A DNA stretch of 10,904 bases, taken from Fimbriimonadaceae bacterium (GTDB taxonomy: Bacteria; Armatimonadota; Fimbriimonadia; Fimbriimonadales; Fimbriimonadaceae). Made by a program: the position numbers and the translations under genes. The stretch spans positions 1 through 10,904 of the forward strand of contig JADLGZ010000006.1 in the NCBI GenBank assembly GCA_020849075.1. Reading direction: 5' to 3'. Position 1 is the first letter of the stretch. Every line of letters begins with the position of its first letter. Below the pieces are notes generated by a model that made no database searches, was not told where the DNA came from, and saw only the letters and a program-made list of their open reading frames with translations. This document shows positions 1 to 5,615 of this stretch, piece after piece.

Positions 1-60
1 AATGCCCTCGTTGACATCTACGACGGCGGAATCCACAATTGTCTCGTCTTTAGGCTTCAT
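1..60 (-). CDS. N-terminal fragment of an unidentified protein, runs off left edge
   Basis: Reading the minus strand from the ATG at 60 gives an open frame to the window edge, beginning MKPKDETIVDSAVV and continuing DVNEGI (20 residues visible). The same frame is open upstream as far as a stop at 234-232, so an alternative TTG start at 105 is possible; it would add NQPNQVQFEFNFTL after the initiator. The alternating hydrophobic pattern of that stretch looks like a beta strand and like real protein. A TACAAT hexamer (minus strand, 86-81) lies 20 nt upstream of the ATG, which favours the ATG. The gene is divergent from the aminotransferase at 151. Too little is visible to name a family; a faint likeness to the first strand of SlyD/FKBP proteins is not enough for a call. 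Confidence 0.4.
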   Translation of the reverse strand, partial: MKPKDETIVDSAVVDVNEGI

Positions 61-80
61 CAGGGTGAAATTGAACTCAA

Positions 81-144
81 ATTGTACCTGATTGGGCTGG
101 TTCAATTCCGGTACAAAACTAGGGACGGAATCACAAAGTACAAT
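81..144. promoter_or_regulatory. Divergent promoter region with two inverted TACAAT -10 hexamers
   Basis: The gap between the two divergent genes contains an 8-bp inverted repeat, AATTGTAC at 80-87 and GTACAATT at 138-145. Each copy includes a TACAAT hexamer pointing outward: minus strand at 86-81 and plus strand at 139-144. The plus-strand hexamer ends 6 nt before the GTG at 151, which fits a -10 element for a leaderless mRNA. No good -35 is visible at 16-18 bp for either. A third GTAC at 111-114 sits exactly midway, so the three are 27 bp apart. Promoter function is inferred. Confidence 0.4.
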
Positions 145-150
145 TCTCCC

Positions 151-1248
151 GTGCGCGTTCCATTTCTCGACCTTCGCCGCCAGTACACCGAACTTGAGGC
201 AGTCATTGATGCCGATGTCAAGGAGATTCTTTCAACCGGGGCCTACGTTATGGGTAAGCACAACAAGGGTCTTGAAGAGGAAGTCGCGCAATACCATGGC
301 GTGAAGCATGCGATTGCTGTGAATTCTGGAACGGACGCGCTCCGAATTGGCCTTGATGCCTTGGGCATCGGCGCTGGAGACGAGGTGATCACGGTCGCCT
401 TCACATTCGTCGCCACAGTTGAGGCGATCGTTCAGGTCGGCGCGAAGGCGGTCTTCGTAGACATCCGCCGAGAAGATCAGATGATCGATCCGAACCTTAT
501 TGAGGCCGCGATCACACCCAACACCAAAGCGATCATGCCCGTTCACCTTTGGGGGCAGATGGCCGACATGGCAGCGATCAATACGATTGCCAAGAAGCAC
601 AACTTGCTCGTGATCGAAGACGCCGCGCAGGCGATCGGCTCGATGCAGGGCGGAAAGGGTGCGGGCAACTTTGGCCAGGTCGCGGGCATCAGCTTCTATG
701 TCACCAAGAATCTTGGCGCTGCAGGCGACGGGGGCATGATCGTCACGAACGACGACATGGTGGCCGAGACTTGCCGAAGCATGCGGATCCACGGTATGGG
801 CAAGGAGCGCTACTACTATGACCACATCGGCTACACGAGCCGCCTTGCCGAATTGCAAGCCGCCATCCTCCGCCACAAGCTGAGCAAGCTCGACGAGTGG
901 ACGAGCATGCGACAAGCCGTTGCCGCCAAGCTCATCGCCGGCCTTCAGGGCTCAGGAGTAGAGTTGCCGATCACTAGCGCGGAAAACAACCACACTTGGC
1001 ACCAGTTTACGATACTTACGCAGCGACGAGATGAACTCCAATCCTTCCTCAAGGAACGCGAAATTGACTCGATGATCTACTATCCGGTTCCGTTGCACTA
1101 TCACGCGCCATACAAACATCTCGCACTGAAGGGCTCTCTCCCGGTAACCGAGAAGGCTAGCCTCGACGTGTTGAGTCTGCCCGTGCACCAGTATCTGCGC
1201 GATGATGAGATTGCTTGGGTGTGCGAGAGCATTAAGGCTTTCCGATAG
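151..1248 (+). CDS. DegT/DnrJ/EryC1/StrS family PLP-dependent aminotransferase
   Basis: This is a fold-type-I PLP enzyme of the sugar aminotransferase family, which typically transfers an amino group from glutamate to a nucleotide-linked keto-sugar for surface polysaccharide or glycan synthesis. From the GTG at 151 (365 aa) it begins VRVPFLDLRRQY, the usual start of this family. NSGTDAL at 58-64 binds phosphate; EDAAQAIG at 156-163 supplies the Asp157 that contacts the PLP ring nitrogen; TKNLGAAGDGG at 185-195 holds the Schiff-base Lys186; TSRLAELQAAIL follows further on. The residue before the TKN motif is Val, where Pro is common. The frame stays open to the window start, but the GTG is preferred because upstream residues do not resemble the family. 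A TACAAT hexamer lies 6 nt before the GTG and there is no Shine-Dalgarno. Substrate cannot be told: no other sugar-nucleotide gene is in the window. Confidence 0.93.
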   Translation: MRVPFLDLRRQYTELEAVIDADVKEILSTGAYVMGKHNKGLEEEVAQYHGVKHAIAVNSGTDALRIGLDALGIGAGDEVITVAFTFVATVEAIVQVGAKAVFVDIRREDQMIDPNLIEAAITPNTKAIMPVHLWGQMADMAAINTIAKKHNLLVIEDAAQAIGSMQGGKGAGNFGQVAGISFYVTKNLGAAGDGGMIVTNDDMVAETCRSMRIHGMGKERYYYDHIGYTSRLAELQAAILRHKLSKLDEWTSMRQAVAAKLIAGLQGSGVELPITSAENNHTWHQFTILTQRRDELQSFLKEREIDSMIYYPVPLHYHAPYKHLALKGSLPVTEKASLDVLSLPVHQYLRDDEIAWVCESIKAFR

Positions 1249-1293
1249 GCGGAATGAATTCCGCGCGCCGGGTGGCGGAACTAAAGTCCACCC
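1249..1293. terminator. Hairpin(s) between convergent genes
   Basis: Directly after the aminotransferase stop, GCGGAAT and ATTCCGC (1249-1255, 1258-1264) form an inverted repeat, in practice a 6-bp stem with a TGAA tetraloop. A second stem, GGGTGG at 1270-1275 with CCACCC at 1288-1293, follows with a 12-nt loop. They fill most of the 49-bp gap between two convergent genes, so a bidirectional terminator role is plausible. There is no U-tract after either stem, so classical intrinsic termination is not well supported. Confidence 0.4.
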
Positions 1294-1297
1294 TCCG

Positions 1298-2770
1298 TTA
1301 TCGCGCCCGGTGATAGCTCTTTCGAGCCTTTGCCGCCAGGTAGTTCCAATCACGCCAGTCGCGCTCGGGGCCGCTGTAACGATACTCCAGCTCGTTTTCA
1401 ATCGAGTGCTGCTGTTCCATAGGTAGCCTCGGCAGAGCTCGTAGCAACGGCTCAACCGAACCGCCACCTAGACTCGCCAGGTACGAATGATCCAGCACAA
1501 TCTCGCCGCTGGTGCGGTTGAGGTTATATTCAGCGATCATTCGATCTGGGTTGGAAATGCTAACCAAGGCGATCGCTCCAGCGATACTCCAACCAAGAGC
1601 CCGCGGCAACCGATTGAGCTTGCGACTCAAGATTGACAAAGCGACAAGCACCAGCAGGGTGGCGAGCCAAGCCATCGAAGCCGAAACATAGAACCGTAGC
1701 TCGCTGAGACCATAGGCACCGACGTACAAATCCATTCGCTTACCTGCCGAGACCAAGACCAATCCAATAAGCCCAAGAAAGACCGCTGACGTAACGCGCA
1801 CGGCCCGATTCGATTCGCGAACCATGCCGATCGCGCCGAGGACCATGGGAACGGCAATCGCGACCAGCGTGACCAGTTCAAAAAAGCCTCGTCTCGCGTA
1901 CTGGGCGTAGCTCATGCCTTCGGTCGCCAAAACGACGTCGCTCCCGCCAAACAAATAGCGTCCCTGCACCACAACGAACCCGGCCACGAGCGCGGAAAGC
2001 GTCGCGAAGACCGTGATGAACTCAACTCGGCCCAACTGGGTTGGACTGCCAAGTTCGGAGCCCGGCAATGGAGGAGCGACAACACGAGGCGACGTTGCGC
2101 GGCGAAGGAAGCCCACCGCAAACAGACCGGTCAGAATCGCGATCCAGGTTCTTACGATGACGGCCTCAGCGTTCACCTCAATGTGGGGCGTGAGCAAGCG
2201 ACTGAAGACTGGGTCAGCACTCGACATCAGGCACATAAAGAGCACGACAGCCGGAATGGCGAGCGCGAGACCTCGGCCCACGGCTCGAACATTCTGCCCC
2301 TTGCCATTGGTTGGTTTGAGTTCCGCCCACTTCACACTGCCACTCACCTTGAATGCTTCAAGCCAGAACTGAGCCCAAGCGCAGGCTGCCATCACAAGCA
2401 GCCGCGAGAGCGTGGGCCGGGATTGCTCGGACGCAGTTTTGAAGGCATAGAGCCCGAATGTGCCCAAGATGAAGAGGGCATTGAGCGTCACGATCCACGG
2501 TGAGTCGTTCATCGCGATGCTTCCCGACCCCAGGAGCAGCGCGCCAATCGTGGCCCAATCTCGGCCGCCGGTCCCCGGCTTGATGACCAGAAATGCGGCG
2601 GCGATCAGGACGCCAATCCAAAGCAGAACATTCAGGCCCAGGCCAGCGGAATAGAAAAGAGCCTGCCCGGCTAGCCCCAAGGCTAACCCAAGAGCGATTA
2701 AGCGGAGGCCATGAAATGTCGATGCTTCCATTGTTCCGGGCAACATTCTGCGAATTGCTCCCGGTTCCAC
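1298..2770 (-). CDS. DUF4173 (DUF4153-like) polytopic membrane protein
   Basis: A hydrophobic protein of up to 490 residues with roughly a dozen predicted membrane segments, from LIALGLALGLAGQALF near the N-terminus to about residue 400. The middle contains QGRYLFGG followed by MSYAQYARRGFFELVTLVA, which matches the conserved core of the DUF4173 family. After the last membrane segment comes a soluble tail with DHSYLASLGGGSVEPLLRAL and a DWRDWN stretch, also typical of this family. Function is unknown; members are bacterial inner-membrane proteins. The start is uncertain: the GTG at 2770, ATG at 2746 or ATG at 2731 are all in frame. I keep the GTG because a TTGACC (-35) and CATTCT (-10) pair ends 11 nt before it; the GGGAG before the ATG at 2746 is an alternative. 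It is divergent from the desaturase-like gene and shares a palindrome-bearing intergenic region with it. Confidence 0.85.
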   Translation of the reverse strand: MEPGAIRRMLPGTMEASTFHGLRLIALGLALGLAGQALFYSAGLGLNVLLWIGVLIAAAFLVIKPGTGGRDWATIGALLLGSGSIAMNDSPWIVTLNALFILGTFGLYAFKTASEQSRPTLSRLLVMAACAWAQFWLEAFKVSGSVKWAELKPTNGKGQNVRAVGRGLALAIPAVVLFMCLMSSADPVFSRLLTPHIEVNAEAVIVRTWIAILTGLFAVGFLRRATSPRVVAPPLPGSELGSPTQLGRVEFITVFATLSALVAGFVVVQGRYLFGGSDVVLATEGMSYAQYARRGFFELVTLVAIAVPMVLGAIGMVRESNRAVRVTSAVFLGLIGLVLVSAGKRMDLYVGAYGLSELRFYVSASMAWLATLLVLVALSILSRKLNRLPRALGWSIAGAIALVSISNPDRMIAEYNLNRTSGEIVLDHSYLASLGGGSVEPLLRALPRLPMEQQHSIENELEYRYSGPERDWRDWNYLAAKARKSYHRAR

Positions 2771-2777
2771 ATTTTTG

Positions 2778-2795
2778 TTTCAGAATGTTCTGAAA
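2778..2795. promoter_or_regulatory. 18-bp inverted repeat, likely operator (DUF4173 side)
   Basis: TTTCAGAATGTTCTGAAA has perfect 8-bp arms around a 2-bp centre. It covers the presumed -10 of the DUF4173 gene (CATTCT on the minus strand, 2787-2782), so a protein bound here would block transcription. An imperfect 18-bp palindrome (GTTCT, AAATTT, AGAAC blocks, 2787-2804) overlaps it. It shares the TTTCA-N8-TGAAA outline with the repeat at 2834-2851. The cognate regulator is not in the window; no known operator consensus is clearly matched. Confidence 0.55.
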
Positions 2796-2811
2796 TTTGA
2801 GAACAGGTCAA
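2782..2811 (-). promoter_or_regulatory. Predicted promoter of the DUF4173 gene
   Basis: On the minus strand TTGACC (2811-2806) is one base from the sigma-70 -35 consensus. CATTCT (2787-2782) follows after 18 bp and lies 11 nt before the GTG at 2770, giving a very short or absent leader. This is the best -35/-10 pair in the window. The -10 lies inside the palindrome at 2778-2795. Confidence 0.45.
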
Positions 2812-2833
2812 GTCCAGGAGAAGTTTTCACAAT

Positions 2834-2851
2834 TTTCAATCATAATTGAAA
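2834..2851. promoter_or_regulatory. 18-bp inverted repeat, likely operator (desaturase-like side)
   Basis: TTTCAATCATAATTGAAA has perfect 7-bp arms around CATA and ends 1 nt before the ATG at 2853. It contains CATAAT (2841-2846), one base from TATAAT and 6 nt before the ATG, which would be the -10 of a leaderless mRNA. Its TTTCA-N8-TGAAA outline is the same as in the repeat at 2778-2795; the two centres are 56 bp apart. Repression by a dimeric regulator is inferred. Confidence 0.55.
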
Positions 2852-2852
2852 T

Positions 2853-3662
2853 ATGGATCGTCGCGAAGGACTTCCATCAATTCAAACGCTCGGCCTGGAC
2901 TTACTAATCACCAACCGTTTCCAGCGCTGGCAGCCCATCGCTATGCCCGCCATTTGGGCAGCCTGCTTCATGTTGGCGTGGCATTGGGGCTTCTTCGTAC
3001 TGAGCTTCGCCAGTCTGGTGCTTGCGTTTTCGGCAAGTTCAACCTCGACGCACGATGTTCTTCACGGTAGCTTGGGCCTCAAGCGAATCCAAACCGAGTG
3101 GCTCCTTTTCATGCTTGGAGCACCTATTTTGGAGAGCGGCCATGCCTATCGGCTTACTCACCTGGAGCATCACCGCAGCTTCCCCTCGGACGACGATATC
3201 GAAGGCGAAGCCGCGCATATGCCGGTGTGGCGGGTGCTTTTGGCGGGGCCAACTTTTCTGCCCAGGCTATGGATTTGGGCCTGGCGAAAGTCCCATGGTT
3301 TGCCCCGGCAACGCCGTTGGCTGGTCATCGAAGCACTTTTGCCTGTCTTCGGTCTCGTCGCCGGAAGGCTCGCGCTTCCATGGACATCCAGCATCCTGGC
3401 CTATGTCGTCACCGTGATGATCTCAAGCTGCTTCTATCCTCTGTTCGCCGTACACCTTCCGCACCGCCATTTCGAAGACTCCCGGCCGAAGCAAGCATGG
3501 ACGTTGCGCGGACGGCTGATCCCGCGACTCTTTCGACCGCTTGCGTTCCATCTGGAACACCACCTTTATCCCATGGTGCCAAGCCACAATCTGCCTCTAC
3601 TCGCAGAGCGCCTTGAGAGCTATCTGCTAAGTCAAGGGGTTCGCCTGCTCCATGTGCCGTAG
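2853..3662 (+). CDS. Fatty acid desaturase superfamily protein, carotenoid ketolase/hydroxylase-like
   Basis: A 269-residue integral membrane di-iron enzyme. Three histidine boxes of the superfamily are intact: HDVLH at 67-71, HLEHH at 103-107 and HLEHHLYP at 233-240, with an extra HLPHR at 201-205. Hydrophobic stretches at about 30-62, 82-92, 157-173 and 180-200 provide the membrane part. The first box as HDxxH, the LPHR element and the third box near a VPxxxLP stretch recall CrtW-type beta-carotene ketolases and CrtR-type hydroxylases, but fatty acyl desaturation or hydroxylation cannot be excluded. The length suits CrtW (about 240-270 residues). No other carotenoid or lipid gene is in the window. 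No Shine-Dalgarno; the ATG follows a CATAAT hexamer by 6 nt. The stop is 2 bp from the convergent ABC-F stop. Confidence 0.82.
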   Translation: MDRREGLPSIQTLGLDLLITNRFQRWQPIAMPAIWAACFMLAWHWGFFVLSFASLVLAFSASSTSTHDVLHGSLGLKRIQTEWLLFMLGAPILESGHAYRLTHLEHHRSFPSDDDIEGEAAHMPVWRVLLAGPTFLPRLWIWAWRKSHGLPRQRRWLVIEALLPVFGLVAGRLALPWTSSILAYVVTVMISSCFYPLFAVHLPHRHFEDSRPKQAWTLRGRLIPRLFRPLAFHLEHHLYPMVPSHNLPLLAERLESYLLSQGVRLLHVP

Positions 3663-3664
3663 GG

Positions 3665-5593
3665 TCAGCGGAAGCTGATGCCGATCGCGTCGCCGTTATT
3701 GGTCAGGTTCTTGTACTCTTCGATCTTGCCGCCAAGTTCAGTCCACCGGTTAAGTCGATCCTCTATCGCCGAACGTAGCTCACCATGTTTGACGCTCATC
3801 GCGACCAAATCATCGCCCGCTTGTGGCCGGGCCAAAAGTCTCTCGTGAGCTTCCATTTCGGTTTCTAGTTTGGTGATTTCGTCCTCTAAGCCCGATACTT
3901 CCTTCTGCATCCGCGCGATCTCTTTGCTGAGTTCGCGGGGCGAAAGCATGGGCGTTTGCTTGGGGGCGTCTTTCGGGGCCACAGCTGGCTTAGTTTGCGA
4001 GGCTCCCTTAGCCTTCCAAGCGCGATACTCAAGGTAATTGCCCTGGTATTGCGTTGCCCCGTCTGGGCGCAGTTCGAGGGTCTGTTTCGTGACCTGCTCC
4101 AAGAGCCAGCGGTCGTGACTCACCAAAATAAGCGTGCCGTTGTACTCGTTTAGGACATCCGCTAGAGCTTCTCGGCTGGCGATGTCAAGGTGGTTCGTGG
4201 GCTCATCGAGCACCAGAACATTCGGATGCATGCTCGTGATCGCCGCTAGGGCGACCTTGCCCTTCTCGCCTCCGCTCAGCGTTTTGATGGGACGCATTGC
4301 GTCGTCGCCCGAGATTAGGAATCGTCCGAGGAGATTGCGTGCTTGAGCCTGATCCATCCCGAGTTCGTAATGCATCGTTTCTAGCGGCGACATATCCGGG
4401 TTAAGGAAGCTCGCGTCTTGGCGGAACCAGCCGAGTTCAACATTCGATCCCAGCTTCGCCTCACCTGCAACTGCCTCAAGATCACCCAACGCAACACGCA
4501 TAAGCGTGGACTTGCCCGCACCATTGGAGCCGATTACGCCCCAACGGTCGCCCCACTTCACTGTCCAATCGAGGTTCTGAAACAACTCTTGGGTGCCAAA
4601 CGCCATGCTGAGCTTCTTGCAGTCGAGCACAACGTCGCCTGCCCGTTTGGTGACTTTGAAACCCGCCTTCATCTGCTTGTCTTCGCGGTGTGGCACGATG
4701 CGCTGGGCTTCCATTCGCTCCAGCATTTTAAGTCGGCCCCGGGCTTGGGCAGTGCGTTGACTGTTGATAAAGCGCCGCACAAACTCGTCCAGCTTTGCCA
4801 TTTCGGCCGCTTGCCGGTCAGCGTTCTTGGCGAGGAGCTCGTCGGCTTCCTTACGCAGCTTCAAGTACTTATCAAACGGGCCCGGATAGGCATCAACCGT
4901 GCCCTCTCTTATCTCCAAGACACGTTCGGCGACACTTTGCAGAAATGTTCGATCGTGGCTCACGATGAGCACCGCGCCGCCATAACCGCGAATCCATGAT
5001 TCCAGCCATTCGATCGCATCGAGGTCGAGGTGGTTGGTAGGTTCGTCGAGGATGAGTAAGTCCGGTTCTTCGAGTAGCAACTTAGCGAGGGCAAGGCGAG
5101 TCTTCTCACCACCACTTAGCGCACTCACAGGCTTGCTCCACTCTTCCTCTTCGAATCCCAAGCGCTTCAGAACGAACTTGAGATCATTCTCGACGGCGTA
5201 GCCACCCTCGCTGTGAAAGTGCTCCTGAAGGCGGCTGTATTCTTCAAGGTCATCTTCTGTGGCGTGATCGGCCATTTGCGACTCCAACTCACGCAGTCGC
5301 TGTTGCATCTTGACGAGCTTTTCTCGAGCTTCCGTCGCAACCTCAAGGACGGTTTGATTGGTATTGGGCAGGCTGACTTGGCTCAGATAACCAAACGTGG
5401 CACCTCGAGCCCATTGAACACTGCCGCCGTCGTGCTGCATCCCACCAGTGATGATCTTGATGAGGGTTGTTTTGCCAGCTCCATTACGCCCGACCAAGGC
5501 GACCTTTTCGTGCCGGTCAAGGCGAAAGGTGCAACTTTCGAGGACGACTTCGCCCGCGAATTCTTTATGGATGGCGTTGACCGAAAGAAGCAC
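3665..5593 (-). CDS. ABC-F family ATP-binding protein (translation factor/ribosome-associated type)
   Basis: A 642-residue protein with two ABC ATPase domains and no membrane segments. Domain 1 has Walker A GRNGAGKTT (35-43), signature LSGGE (159-163), Walker B LLILDEP (179-185) and the NHLD motif of ABC-F proteins. Domain 2 has GSNGAGKST (355-363), LSGGE (439-443), VLVLDEP (459-465) and NHLD. The inter-domain linker (about 245-310) is charged and helical, as in ABC-F factors that act at the ribosomal E site. The last 90 residues, including KEIARMQKEVSGLEDEI, are a predicted coiled coil like that of Uup/YdiF-type members. All catalytic motifs are intact. The GTG at 5593 is the only usable start, because a TAG lies two codons upstream. 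It is 22 bp downstream of the beta-helix gene on the same strand, so probably cotranscribed. Whether it acts in ribosome rescue, assembly or antibiotic protection cannot be told from sequence. Confidence 0.95.
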   Translation of the reverse strand: MLLSVNAIHKEFAGEVVLESCTFRLDRHEKVALVGRNGAGKTTLIKIITGGMQHDGGSVQWARGATFGYLSQVSLPNTNQTVLEVATEAREKLVKMQQRLRELESQMADHATEDDLEEYSRLQEHFHSEGGYAVENDLKFVLKRLGFEEEEWSKPVSALSGGEKTRLALAKLLLEEPDLLILDEPTNHLDLDAIEWLESWIRGYGGAVLIVSHDRTFLQSVAERVLEIREGTVDAYPGPFDKYLKLRKEADELLAKNADRQAAEMAKLDEFVRRFINSQRTAQARGRLKMLERMEAQRIVPHREDKQMKAGFKVTKRAGDVVLDCKKLSMAFGTQELFQNLDWTVKWGDRWGVIGSNGAGKSTLMRVALGDLEAVAGEAKLGSNVELGWFRQDASFLNPDMSPLETMHYELGMDQAQARNLLGRFLISGDDAMRPIKTLSGGEKGKVALAAITSMHPNVLVLDEPTNHLDIASREALADVLNEYNGTLILVSHDRWLLEQVTKQTLELRPDGATQYQGNYLEYRAWKAKGASQTKPAVAPKDAPKQTPMLSPRELSKEIARMQKEVSGLEDEITKLETEMEAHERLLARPQAGDDLVAMSVKHGELRSAIEDRLNRWTELGGKIEEYKNLTNNGDAIGISFR

Positions 5594-5615
5594 GAACTTC
5601 TATTTTGACAGGTTG

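Noticed and set aside
1..150. Plus-strand frame open from the window edge into the aminotransferase
   Set aside because: The upstream residues do not resemble the family, whose members start at the VPFLDL motif; the minus strand of the same DNA reads as a plausible protein start, and a -10-like hexamer precedes the GTG at 151.
232..915. 227-codon minus-strand open frame opposite the aminotransferase
   Set aside because: It lies entirely within a strongly conserved gene on the other strand, is rich in His, Arg, Asp and Val as expected for an antisense shadow, and shows no domain motif.
2778..2804. LexA/SOS-type operator reading of the palindromes
   Set aside because: The Gram-positive-type GAAC-N4-GTTC spacing is not present (GAAT directly abuts GTTC), and neither neighbour is a damage-response gene; the repeat is kept as an operator of unknown family.
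4418..4999. 193-codon plus-strand open frame inside the ABC-F gene
   Set aside because: It is antisense to conserved ABC-F sequence including the second Walker A, with no recognisable motif or start signal.
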